From Pseudoalteromonas sp. MSK9-3 (lineage in GTDB: Bacteria; Pseudomonadota; Gammaproteobacteria; Enterobacterales; Alteromonadaceae): a DNA stretch of 64,000 nucleotides. A model generated the notes under the pieces. That model was given only the letters and a program-made list of their open reading frames with translations. It was not told where the DNA came from and made no database searches. Of the stretch, positions 7,734 to 16,914 are shown one piece after another (positions within the stretch are counted from its first letter, which is position 1; each line of letters starts with the position of its first letter). The position numbers were made by a program, and so were the translations under genes. Location: contig NZ_MIET01000032.1 in assembly GCF_003590335.1 (NCBI RefSeq), positions 124,001-188,000 of the forward strand. The letters run 5' to 3'.

Positions 7734-9290
7734 TTACACTTTCACGGTCTTTCTGTTAATGCCATATTCTCTGAGCTTGTTCGCAACCGCGGTATGGCTT
7801 AAACCCAAACGCTTCGCCAGTTGACGTGAACTCGGGTAGGCCGGATACAATTTGCGTAACAGCGTTGCTTCAAAACGTTTAACAGCTTGCTCTAAAGACC
7901 CTTCAAAATCAGACTCTAAATAACCTAAGTCATGGGTAAATGTCGGTAATTGCATATGCTCAACACGCAGCTGTTTATCATCTAACAGTGATACCGCACG
8001 ATAAATTGAGTTTTCTAACTGTCGGATATTACCTGGCCACGGATACTGCTCTAAAAACTCTAAGCAATCTCCATCTAAAGAAGGCGCGACTTGGCCATTT
8101 TGTTGCGCATACTTTTGGATAAAATGTTCTGCTAACGGTCCAACATCGGCTTTTCTATCACGTAAAGGCGCAATTTCTAAAGTCAGTACATTGATCCGAT
8201 AATATAAGTCTTCTCGAAAGCTCCCTTCTTGTACCATCGCGGGTAAGTCTTTTTGCGTGGCAGCGACAATACGCACATTGACTTTCACTTCATTTTCGTC
8301 GCCCACCTTTCTAAAGGTGCCATCTTGTAAAAAGCGCAGTAACTTGGTTTGTAACTGGCGCGACATTTCACCCACTTCATCAAGGAATACGGTTCCGCCA
8401 TCGGCTTGTTCCAACACACCACGTTTTGGTGCCGCGTTATCTTCGTACCCTGCGTAACCAAATAATTCCGACTCAGCAACGTCATCAGGTAACGACGCAC
8501 AAGATAGCGCTATAAACGGTTTAAGTGAGCGATTTGAAGCATAGTGACATGCTCTGGCAAGTAGTTCCTTACCTGTACCAGTTTCACCCGTAATCAAGAT
8601 TGGGGCTTCAAGCTGTGCCATTTTTCTCGCTTCGCGTACCACACGGCGCATAGCTGTGCTGTGATTATGAATTGTCGCAAAGCTTTCTTGCCCATAACGC
8701 CTAAATGCACTCACTTGCTGCCCTAAACGGCTTTGTGACTTTATATTGATCACAGCTCCCGCAAGCACATCCCCTTCAGGCCCTTGGGGCACTGCAATAG
8801 GTAATATATCAGCAATAAAGTCTTCACCACCGACTTCTACACGCGTGGTTTGACCGAGCACTTCTTTACCTTCCAGCCAGCGCGTAAAATTAAACCCTTT
8901 GAGCAAATTATTGATGTTTTCACCAATAATCTCTGCATCGGGTAAATTGAGATCTTTACTGGCGGCATCATTGCAATGCCTTACCCACCCTTTTGCATCA
9001 ATTGAAATTACGCCATCAGGCAGTGCACTCAATAATGTATTCAGCTCATTATGCTCACGCTCTGAGGGTAAAAAAGCGGTTGTTCGAACATCTTCTACTC
9101 CATCAATCAGGCGGATCTCAGGCATAATTTTTTGAAACTGTTCAAACTCAATCGGTGGAAAGCTAACGTACATTCTGCAATTAACAGAGTCCACTTCAAT
9201 ACCTTTCAAATCAACATGATAATTGACTAATATATTGAGTATTTCCTGAGCGATACCTATCCGGTCTGCACAATGAATTTCAAGACGCAT
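7734..9290 (-). CDS. tyrR: TyrR aromatic amino acid transcriptional regulator
   Basis: A 518-residue regulator with the TyrR layout: an N-terminal ACT-like domain (MRLEIHCADRIGIAQEIL, residues 1-75), a PAS domain (about 80-190), a sigma-54-type AAA+ domain (Walker A GETGTGKE, then GTVFLDEVGEM, and arginine-finger region REDLYYRINVLTL), and a C-terminal helix-turn-helix (RQLAKRLGLSHTAVANKLREYG). E. coli TyrR is 513 residues and binds TGTAAA-N6-TTTACA. The start at 9290 has a GAGG site and begins exactly at the family's MRLE. Candidate boxes lie before tyrR itself and before hpd. In related marine bacteria TyrR controls tyrosine catabolism. Confidence 0.93.
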   Translation of the reverse strand: MRLEIHCADRIGIAQEILNILVNYHVDLKGIEVDSVNCRMYVSFPPIEFEQFQKIMPEIRLIDGVEDVRTTAFLPSEREHNELNTLLSALPDGVISIDAKGWVRHCNDAASKDLNLPDAEIIGENINNLLKGFNFTRWLEGKEVLGQTTRVEVGGEDFIADILPIAVPQGPEGDVLAGAVINIKSQSRLGQQVSAFRRYGQESFATIHNHSTAMRRVVREARKMAQLEAPILITGETGTGKELLARACHYASNRSLKPFIALSCASLPDDVAESELFGYAGYEDNAAPKRGVLEQADGGTVFLDEVGEMSRQLQTKLLRFLQDGTFRKVGDENEVKVNVRIVAATQKDLPAMVQEGSFREDLYYRINVLTLEIAPLRDRKADVGPLAEHFIQKYAQQNGQVAPSLDGDCLEFLEQYPWPGNIRQLENSIYRAVSLLDDKQLRVEHMQLPTFTHDLGYLESDFEGSLEQAVKRFEATLLRKLYPAYPSSRQLAKRLGLSHTAVANKLREYGINRKTVKV

Positions 9291-9361
9291 TCGTTCCTCA
9301 AAAGGGGGTGTTATCAATTTAGCGCGATCATACTCTAAGAATAGTCACTGGACTAGAAAAA

Positions 9362-9379
9362 TGTAAACTATTTTGCACA
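9362..9379. promoter_or_regulatory. Weak TyrR-box-like site in tyrR/capA divergent region
   Basis: TGTAAA-CTATTT-TGCACA fits TGTAAA-N6-TTTACA with two mismatches in the right half. It lies about 70 bases upstream of tyrR, where autoregulation would act. It is also about 200 bases upstream of the divergent capA-like gene. Otherwise the 9291-9574 gap holds no gene. Confidence 0.35.
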
Positions 9380-9574
9380 ACACAGTCTATACTGATAAAA
9401 GTTATTGACGTCGTTGGTTATTGTTATCCCGACTTTTGCTCGTAACCCTATTGCCTAAAAGGGTGCATTAAGAATATTTGTTCGATGCCCCTGTTGTTAT
9501 AGTAATAATTAAATTACAATACAAAAGGATGGATTTATGTATTAATAATGTTTTATTTTTAGGTCCGAGGTTGC

Positions 9575-11800
9575 ATGCATAGAATTAAAGTATGGTTATT
9601 TAATGTCATTTTGGTGCTTGGTTTGACTGGCCTTGCGGCTTGTTCAGTCGAAGACGCCTATGAAACACCACCAACAGAGCAACAGCAGCAAGAACAGCAG
9701 CAACAAGATCAACAGACACAAAAAACAGCTAACCTCACAATACGTATTGTCGACTCAGCCAATAACCCCATTGCGAATGCAACCGTTGATGTATCGGGAA
9801 ACAAAACCACAACCAATGATAATGGCCAAGCGCTCTTTCCTGAGATCAAGTTAGGCAATTACACGGTTGTAGTTGAAGGCATTGGTTATACTTCCTCTAT
9901 TGAGATCACTCGTATTACAGAAAGCACACAAGAGCATACTGTAGCGCTTAGACGCCAATCTTCACAACAAGCAACCCTTATGTTTGGTGGCGATACCATG
10001 TTTGGTCGTCGGTTTATGGACCCAAATTTAACCACCATGACTAACAATGTGCCCAATGTCAGTGACGCGCTTATTAATGAAGCTTCGGCGGCAAGCAGTT
10101 CAACCGCCATTGCGCAATATATAAAGCCGCTGTTTCGTATCGCTGATTTCAGTTCAGTCAATTTAGAGTCGCCAGTCCTGTCTAACCCAACCAGCGTTCA
10201 CCCGACTAAAGAGTTTTCATTTTTTTCACTTCCCGCCACACTCGAAAGCTTAAAAGACATTGGCATCGACTATGTTGCGCTCGGTAATAACCATGTTTAT
10301 GACTATTTAGCACCTGGGTTAACCGACACATTAAAATACGTGAACGAAGCCGGATTTCTTCATAGTGGCGCGGGTAACAATGCAACACAAGCATACCAAC
10401 CGTTGAGTACACAAATAAATGGCATCAGTGTGGGCTTGGTTTCAGCAACCTCTATTACAGGTAATGCTAATCCCATTAACTACATTGCAGAAGTAGATAA
10501 AGGCGGAGCAGCTGATTTAACCAATGATGAACAATTAAACGACGCTCTAACCGAAGCTGCTGCAAACCATGATTTTTCAATAGTACAAATGCATGGCGGT
10601 GATGAATACTCATTTTCGCCCACTCGATATATCACAAATCGGTTTGAATTTGCTTCTCGTCGTGCAGCCGATCTCGCAATTGCACATCACCCGCATGTTG
10701 CACAAGGCTTTGGAGTATATGGCTCAACACCCGCTATTTTAGGGTTGGGTAATTTAATATTTGATCAAAACCGATTAGAAACTTTGTTAGGTGTCGCAGT
10801 CTCTGTCAATATCGATGGCAATGCCGCAGATAAAATCAAATACGCGAAAGCTTACCCTATTTATATTGAAGATTATCAACCGCGTTTAGTGAGCGGTTTT
10901 TTAAGTCACTACTTATCAAGGCGATTGGCGGAATTTTCTGATGATAACGTCACGGTCATACCCAAGTCAGGGTATGCTCACGTTACCTTTCAAGGCGCGC
11001 AAGTTGCCCCTATTGCCCTAACCAAAACCGTCACTATCCAAGCTGGTACTCAGGTGGTTGACTTACGTAATTACGCCCCTAGCGACGCCTTTTTAGCACA
11101 GGTAACGAGCAGTACAGCAACCACAACACAATTCACACTTGGTAGAGATATCATGGTTTTTGGTGACTTTGAAGATTGGGATAACGATGATGACTTCGGA
11201 GAAACACTTCGTTGGAACCATGACGATGATGATGCGATGCCCTGCATTACCGGTGCGTACCGCCACCAGCAAGGTATGTGCCTGACTAGAACGCAATTTG
11301 ACAATACGCCATTGAAGTTACCGTTTAGGCAAACAATACGAACCATGCCTGTCACACCTGCTGAAAGTGTCGCTGACGCTTATCATGAGTTAACACTCTT
11401 TGGCTATGCCAAAGGAGATAATGCGGGCACTGTTAATGCTGAAATTGCCATCACGACCGCAGAAGATGGCTTTGAGTTTTCATCAAGTCGCATCCCTTTG
11501 TTTGAAGCCGCAAGTTACGACTGGACACCTTTTACATATCATTTTGAGTTGCCTGACGATAGCCAAGTATTAGGCCCTGAAAACTTACCCGCAAGAGGCG
11601 TAAATTTAACATTTACCCATGCGCCACCAAATGAAGGGGAAGCCACACTGAACTTAGATGAGCTCGCGCTTATTTCATGGCAAAAGCCTTTAACGTTAAC
11701 ACAATTGCAGTGGTCTAGTAGTAAAATGCATGGTTTAGACTTCTTGCGCGTAAACACGGACGAACCAATAACACTCACACTGTCTTTTCGCAGATTTTAA
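9575..11800 (+). CDS. capA: CapA/PgsA-type lipoprotein, first gene of PGA-like locus
   Basis: A 741-residue lipoprotein: signal with lipobox LAAC (Cys23), a Gln-rich linker (about 37-50), a carboxypeptidase-regulatory-like beta domain (about 52-126) and then the CapA metallophosphatase-like domain (about 133-450). That domain shows GGDTMFGRR (Asp140), NLESPVLS, ALGNNHVYDY (His240), a QMHGGDEY segment and AHHPHVAQG (His371-His374). A C-terminal beta-sandwich (about 525-735) with an Asp-rich loop follows. Bacillus PgsA is only about 380 residues and lacks the flanking domains. CapA proteins are required for poly-gamma-glutamate assembly or release. A GAGG ribosome site precedes the ATG. It heads the seven-gene run. 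Confidence 0.85.
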   Translation: MHRIKVWLFNVILVLGLTGLAACSVEDAYETPPTEQQQQEQQQQDQQTQKTANLTIRIVDSANNPIANATVDVSGNKTTTNDNGQALFPEIKLGNYTVVVEGIGYTSSIEITRITESTQEHTVALRRQSSQQATLMFGGDTMFGRRFMDPNLTTMTNNVPNVSDALINEASAASSSTAIAQYIKPLFRIADFSSVNLESPVLSNPTSVHPTKEFSFFSLPATLESLKDIGIDYVALGNNHVYDYLAPGLTDTLKYVNEAGFLHSGAGNNATQAYQPLSTQINGISVGLVSATSITGNANPINYIAEVDKGGAADLTNDEQLNDALTEAAANHDFSIVQMHGGDEYSFSPTRYITNRFEFASRRAADLAIAHHPHVAQGFGVYGSTPAILGLGNLIFDQNRLETLLGVAVSVNIDGNAADKIKYAKAYPIYIEDYQPRLVSGFLSHYLSRRLAEFSDDNVTVIPKSGYAHVTFQGAQVAPIALTKTVTIQAGTQVVDLRNYAPSDAFLAQVTSSTATTTQFTLGRDIMVFGDFEDWDNDDDFGETLRWNHDDDDAMPCITGAYRHQQGMCLTRTQFDNTPLKLPFRQTIRTMPVTPAESVADAYHELTLFGYAKGDNAGTVNAEIAITTAEDGFEFSSSRIPLFEAASYDWTPFTYHFELPDDSQVLGPENLPARGVNLTFTHAPPNEGEATLNLDELALISWQKPLTLTQLQWSSSKMHGLDFLRVNTDEPITLTLSFRRF

Positions 11801-11821
11801 GCATTAAGAGCGAGAAGTAGT

Positions 11822-13801
11822 ATGTCGATAAAACAACAATACTTTATCATCCGGCGTCAAAAAACATTCTGGCTAATGCTCAGTTTAGTTGCTTGTTTAC
11901 TCGCGCTGGAGTTAAGTGGTGTTTTAGAAAAATTGAACGCGCCAATCTACCATTTTTTAAATGCCGTACAATCAGAGCAAAACACCAATATTGTGGTCAT
12001 TGAAAGTGCCAATTTACAAGGCGAGCACAACGCGTTAATAGAAACTATTCGCAGCCACTCTCCTAAGGCGATTATTGTTTTCTCTAATACTATTTTAAAC
12101 AGTACCGGTGATGAGAGCGATACCGTCTTATATCCGCACAAGCAAACGAAACAATGCTTACCCCCCGTTAGCAGTTGGGTCGGTTACAATATTGTCTTTG
12201 ATAACCTCAGTGTGAATGACTGTGATAATATTTGGCGTATAATATTCCCGTCTAAGCAGTTACCAGACAAAGCCTTAGTCAATTTTTCATTGCAGCCCCA
12301 TGCGTTACCAAAGTTTGAAAGCAGCCGATTACTCTCTGGCGACATATTACACGCGCAAATCGAAGATAAAATTGTCTTTTTAACCCAGCATTCCCATGGC
12401 TATGGGATGGCGTTAAAGGCCCCAAAACTCAGTCGTTTTCAAGACCCGGTTTATTTACATGCCTATGTGGCTCATAGCATTGAGCAAAATATCTTAGTGA
12501 CCCTCTTTGATGGTTGGCCATCACTGTCCGTGCAACTGGGTGTCATTTTAATACTTGTGGTGCTGTATCAAAAATTTAGCATCAATACTGATTTAGCCAT
12601 TGCCAGTGGCCTCAATATCATTTGGCTAGTGAGTGCCTACTTAGTGTTGCGCTATTTATATATATTGATCCCTGTAGGGCAGCTAATAACCTATACCATA
12701 GTCACGTTAGCCTGGATGTTTTTTGCTAAAAAGTGGGTTGAAGAAGACGACCTACAAAGAATTATTAACAACATACATCAACGTATGCTTGGCCGCTATT
12801 TACCTAAATCATTCGTTGAACAAAGCAACCCATGGGATGCCATCATTGAATTAGTTAAACAGCAACTCGATTTAGACCGCAGTATTTTCCTAGCCCGTCA
12901 GGAGGGCGACCATAGGTTATATGAAATTCGTGCGATCAATTGCCAACTGTCTAATATCCATGAAATGCGTCGAGACTATGAACGCGCACCTTATTCAGAT
13001 GCCATAAAACAGTTTGGTGCGGTAAGCATCACACGCCCCTTCTTTGACAACATTACCGAAGAAGAAACCCAGTATATTGTTCCATTAATGTATGCGGGTG
13101 ATATTCGAGGCTTTTGGGCGATGACCGTCAGTGCAAGTGAGCATTTTAATGAAGCTGCTTTTTTAAAAAACGTTAACCGCTTCGCCAACCAAATTGGTGA
13201 ACTGTTATTTCATTATCGTATTTTTAGTGCCGAAGATAGTGCCAGCAATAACGTGCTCACACGCACGCTTACATTAAATTTAGAAAAACCCTTGAGTCAA
13301 AAAATTAAGCTCTCTATCAATGAAATGGAACAAAAGCTTTCAACACTTGAACACGTATTCAACCAAGTTGGTTCAGCCACCATTTTGTTTAATTTATTTG
13401 GCCAAGTGATCCAAACCAATCAAGCGCTAGAAAGCTTGGCGCGCCAACAAGGGTTGGCCATTTTTGATATGACAGCGTTAGACTTACTGTCGAAAGTCGG
13501 CCAACTAGAACATGATATAGCCAAAGGTAAACTACGCTACCTCACACTGCACAAAGGCGAACTCTATCAGCCCGTGGTGTTTGGTGAGCAAGTTTATATT
13601 CTCGCAGTGCGTACTCTAGGTGCATCTGAAATAAAAAACAGTGCTGGCGACCCCTTTGAAGTAGGCGGTATTTTATTTGAGTTTATTAATATCTCTGACT
13701 TGGTGGGGCATTTAGATGACCCTAGCCTGTTACTTTCACAATTATCTACCTTGACCCAACAACAAGAAATACAAAAACAGTCTGAGTGGATATCTGATTG
13801 A
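11822..13801 (+). CDS. CHASE2-type membrane sensor without output domain
   Basis: A 659-residue protein with one N-terminal membrane segment (about 13-30), a periplasmic CHASE2-like domain (to about 225), three further membrane segments (about 232-305) and a cytoplasmic part. The cytoplasmic part looks like a GAF-type domain (about 335-465) and a PAS-like domain (about 525-640, SATILFNLFGQVIQTNQALE). CHASE2 proteins normally end in a kinase, cyclase or GGDEF domain, and none is visible here. It lies 21 bases after capA and touches capC (TGATG junction). That position suggests it senses or allosterically controls polymer synthesis. Domain calls are by eye. Confidence 0.65.
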   Translation: MSIKQQYFIIRRQKTFWLMLSLVACLLALELSGVLEKLNAPIYHFLNAVQSEQNTNIVVIESANLQGEHNALIETIRSHSPKAIIVFSNTILNSTGDESDTVLYPHKQTKQCLPPVSSWVGYNIVFDNLSVNDCDNIWRIIFPSKQLPDKALVNFSLQPHALPKFESSRLLSGDILHAQIEDKIVFLTQHSHGYGMALKAPKLSRFQDPVYLHAYVAHSIEQNILVTLFDGWPSLSVQLGVILILVVLYQKFSINTDLAIASGLNIIWLVSAYLVLRYLYILIPVGQLITYTIVTLAWMFFAKKWVEEDDLQRIINNIHQRMLGRYLPKSFVEQSNPWDAIIELVKQQLDLDRSIFLARQEGDHRLYEIRAINCQLSNIHEMRRDYERAPYSDAIKQFGAVSITRPFFDNITEEETQYIVPLMYAGDIRGFWAMTVSASEHFNEAAFLKNVNRFANQIGELLFHYRIFSAEDSASNNVLTRTLTLNLEKPLSQKIKLSINEMEQKLSTLEHVFNQVGSATILFNLFGQVIQTNQALESLARQQGLAIFDMTALDLLSKVGQLEHDIAKGKLRYLTLHKGELYQPVVFGEQVYILAVRTLGASEIKNSAGDPFEVGGILFEFINISDLVGHLDDPSLLLSQLSTLTQQQEIQKQSEWISD

Positions 13802-16800
13802 TGGAGTGGATATTAAATATATTCCCAAGTGGAGGCGGCCTCGGACAATCAGTAATTACCACAGTGTGGGTTGGTATTGGGGTGGTTTGCTTTTTAAACC
13901 TGCGTTTTGGTTTTCCGCTGACAGGCTTAGTCGTACCCGGGTACTTAGTTCCCCTTTTTATCGTTAGCCCTACATCAGCCATTGTTATTCTTATCGAAGC
14001 CGTCATTGTCTATGTGGTGATGAAACTCTCTGCTAAAACACTAATGGAACGCTTTGGCTTTGCTGAAATGTTTGGCCGCGATCGCTTTTTTGCCATCATT
14101 TTGATAAGTATCTTAGTGCGAGTCACGATGGATACCTTATTTTGGCCATCTATTGCCGGTGTATTTTCGCAATGGGATATTACCTTTGATTATGCGTCAC
14201 AGCTTTATAGTTTAGGGCTTGTGATCATCGCGCTTACCGCCAATGTCATGTGGAATGGGGGCTTTCGTTATGGTACAAAAGTAACGCTTATTCAGCTGTT
14301 ACTGACCTACCTGATCGTCCGTTTTGTGCTGATGCCGTATAGCAACTTCAGTATCGCCAATTTAGCTATCATGTATGAAGCGGTTGCAGCATCTATCATC
14401 GCCGCCCCCAAAGCCTACATCATTTTAGTCATTACTGCCTTTATCGCATCGCGCGCCAATATAAAATATGGCTGGGAATTTAATGGCATCATGCTGCCCG
14501 CTTTATTGGCTCTGCAATTAATGCAGCCGAGCAAACTCATTACGTCATTTGCAGAAACTGCCGTTATTTTAATTATGGGCAGTGCGCTATTACACTTTAC
14601 CCGTTTGCGTCATGCGAATTTTGAGGGAGCTCGTTTATTACTTTTTTTCTTTAACATTGGCTTTATATACAAGCTTATTCTCAATTATGTCGTGATCCAA
14701 TATTACCCCAGTTTAAAAGTGACAGACACATTTGCATTTGGCTACATGCTGTCTACTTTGTTGGCCTTAAAAATATATCAAAAAAGTGCATTAGGCTTGG
14801 TTATTCGTGCCACATTTCAAACATCCGTTGTAGGCGGGTTTATCGCGATAGCCATTGGCTTCGTCATTATGTTTGTCCCCTCATTATTTGGCTCTGCCCA
14901 CATAAAAGAGCTACAAGCACAAAACGAGGTGAGTGGCCTTACCCATATGATCAGTGAATACAAAAGCTATTTATATACTGATCAAAAAAATCAAATTGAA
15001 ATTAGCCAATATCAACAAGGTCAACAGTTACAGCAGTTTCAATCTGCAATACGGGTATTAAATAGAGATAGGCAAAGCCCTCAGGTATTTAAAGAAGTAC
15101 GAGCGATGCTTATGAAACTCGATTTTTTACTGCGCCAAGATGAGCAATACATTTATATTCAAGACGCTCGAAAGCTCTCGCTACGAGGCTTATTTATCAT
15201 GGCCAAACAACCCGCATCTGAGCTTTTAATAACCATACCCCACCCCTCTTCAGAACGCCTTGCAAGTGATGCTGCGGGTCTACTTTTCTCGCATCTTGAA
15301 AGTGGCTCGTTGCTTTTTGGTACACAACAAACTCAATCATTGAGTGCCAGTTCTTCTAGCCAACAAAGTAAATATTACCAAGCGTTTATTAATGCGCTCG
15401 ATGCCGAACAAATTCTGCAGGTCAGAGAAATTAATAACCGCAGTCAAAGCGTATTAAATAACAGCCCGTTCGTGCATCAATGTCAGCTTTGGGCATATAA
15501 CCAACTGCCTAATGCGATTAGCCAAAAAGAGTTGCGGGAATTACTCAGTTGTAATAATAGTGCGTTTGGTTTAGCTAGCGCGTTTGGTTTGCCGAGCGGA
15601 CAGTTTGCAGGGCAGTTCTTAGAAGTGTTTTTAACCACTGCCAATTATACGTCTTTAATGTCAAAAGTGGCGCTAGCCAATGGCCAAATAAACCAAACGC
15701 CCATCAGCACCTCTAATGAGTCATTAGAAAGTGCCATTGAGCGCTATATTCCTCACATCAGTGCAAAAGGCAGTGGCCATTTTCAATTACTGTCAAATAA
15801 TGAGGCCGCACTGTGGGAGTTTGAAATATTACGTCCGCTCTACATTTTAACTGACGGGTTAAACACGCGGGTGCTTAACGACAACATAAGAAACCGACTA
15901 AACCAAATCAATAATATCGCAAAGATGGTGGGCTATGAACTGACCTTAATGAACTCTCAACAAGGTCGCTATCTTATGCTTTCTCCTATCCCAGAGCAGC
16001 AGTTTTTTGAACGGGGTCAAGGCATTTACTTTATCAATTTAAATCCAGCTGAGTCGTTAAATGTGCAAGTACCTCGCCCTTTATTTGAAAGTAATACATT
16101 AAAGTTTTCTGCTAAATTATTTGCCCATATGCAAGGCAAAGTCCTGTCTGTGGCGGGCGCTCACCCCTATGCGAACCCAACTTCCAATGTCATGACCCCT
16201 GCCAATGTAAAATCTTTATTTAACATTGTGCATCAAAGTGCATTAAGGCATGACTTTGACAAAGGCATTATGAACTTACAAATACGTAGCCATAGTGCGC
16301 CTTCTCACATTAGACCCAGCGCCATTGCATTCCAATTTACACATCCTCATGCAAGACAAAATCATACACTCCGAGATTTGCGTAAATCTCTAACGCAACT
16401 CGGTGTAGAACATCAAGTGGTCGCAGGACAAGTCGCAACCCGAGGTCTAGAACTTGGTACCTCTCCGCAGACCGGCTATCAGCTGTTCGCGCCCAATAGC
16501 GAGTTGGCAACATTATGGCTTGCATCAGACTTTAAACAACATTTTTCCATTTCTGAACAAGCGCTCCTACAAAGGTTATTAGCGATTTCTGAGGTCGCTC
16601 AATTACCCGACTTAACCCTGGCCACACTGGGGCCTGATGATTGGGTGAGCTTACCCCAAGACGACCTGACTCAGCTGCGCCAAACAACGAGTGAATATGC
16701 TATATCGCAGCATTTGCCGCTCCTGACACATTACTGCCAAGTTGATAATCGCTGCACCATACAAGCCGTACGATTTAAGCCTGAAAATGAACTAGCCATC

Positions 16801-16914
16801 GCATTCAAAAAAAATAATGCGCTGATAGCGCTGTATTTACCGACCAGAAATAAGCTCATTGACCAAGCCATGTATCGAGCCGCCGTAATAGGAGGTAAGC
16901 ATGTTTTACATTAA
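13801..16914 (+). CDS. capC: Extended CapC/PgsC membrane protein with internal duplication
   Basis: A 1037-residue protein whose first 150 residues match PgsC/CapC (about 150 residues in Bacillus), including the signature TGLVVPGYL (residues 41-49) and a later GRDRFFAIILISILVRV. A second, similar block starts near residue 223 (YGWEFNGIMLPALLAL, then GARLLLFFFNIGFIYKL), so the membrane part (about 10-370, ten or more segments) seems to be a tandem CapC duplication. Residues 375-1037 are a large soluble region of no family I know. The ATG at 13801 shares one base with the preceding stop. An in-frame TTG at 13798 is a less likely start. CapC is the membrane partner of the CapB ligase. Confidence 0.82.
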   Translation: MEWILNIFPSGGGLGQSVITTVWVGIGVVCFLNLRFGFPLTGLVVPGYLVPLFIVSPTSAIVILIEAVIVYVVMKLSAKTLMERFGFAEMFGRDRFFAIILISILVRVTMDTLFWPSIAGVFSQWDITFDYASQLYSLGLVIIALTANVMWNGGFRYGTKVTLIQLLLTYLIVRFVLMPYSNFSIANLAIMYEAVAASIIAAPKAYIILVITAFIASRANIKYGWEFNGIMLPALLALQLMQPSKLITSFAETAVILIMGSALLHFTRLRHANFEGARLLLFFFNIGFIYKLILNYVVIQYYPSLKVTDTFAFGYMLSTLLALKIYQKSALGLVIRATFQTSVVGGFIAIAIGFVIMFVPSLFGSAHIKELQAQNEVSGLTHMISEYKSYLYTDQKNQIEISQYQQGQQLQQFQSAIRVLNRDRQSPQVFKEVRAMLMKLDFLLRQDEQYIYIQDARKLSLRGLFIMAKQPASELLITIPHPSSERLASDAAGLLFSHLESGSLLFGTQQTQSLSASSSSQQSKYYQAFINALDAEQILQVREINNRSQSVLNNSPFVHQCQLWAYNQLPNAISQKELRELLSCNNSAFGLASAFGLPSGQFAGQFLEVFLTTANYTSLMSKVALANGQINQTPISTSNESLESAIERYIPHISAKGSGHFQLLSNNEAALWEFEILRPLYILTDGLNTRVLNDNIRNRLNQINNIAKMVGYELTLMNSQQGRYLMLSPIPEQQFFERGQGIYFINLNPAESLNVQVPRPLFESNTLKFSAKLFAHMQGKVLSVAGAHPYANPTSNVMTPANVKSLFNIVHQSALRHDFDKGIMNLQIRSHSAPSHIRPSAIAFQFTHPHARQNHTLRDLRKSLTQLGVEHQVVAGQVATRGLELGTSPQTGYQLFAPNSELATLWLASDFKQHFSISEQALLQRLLAISEVAQLPDLTLATLGPDDWVSLPQDDLTQLRQTTSEYAISQHLPLLTHYCQVDNRCTIQAVRFKPENELAIAFKKNNALIALYLPTRNKLIDQAMYRAAVIGGKHVLH

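Noticed and set aside
9679..9727. Gln-rich codon repeat as a possible tandem repeat or frameshift site
   Set aside because: The reading frame is intact and it encodes the linker after the lipoprotein signal; it is ordinary low complexity.
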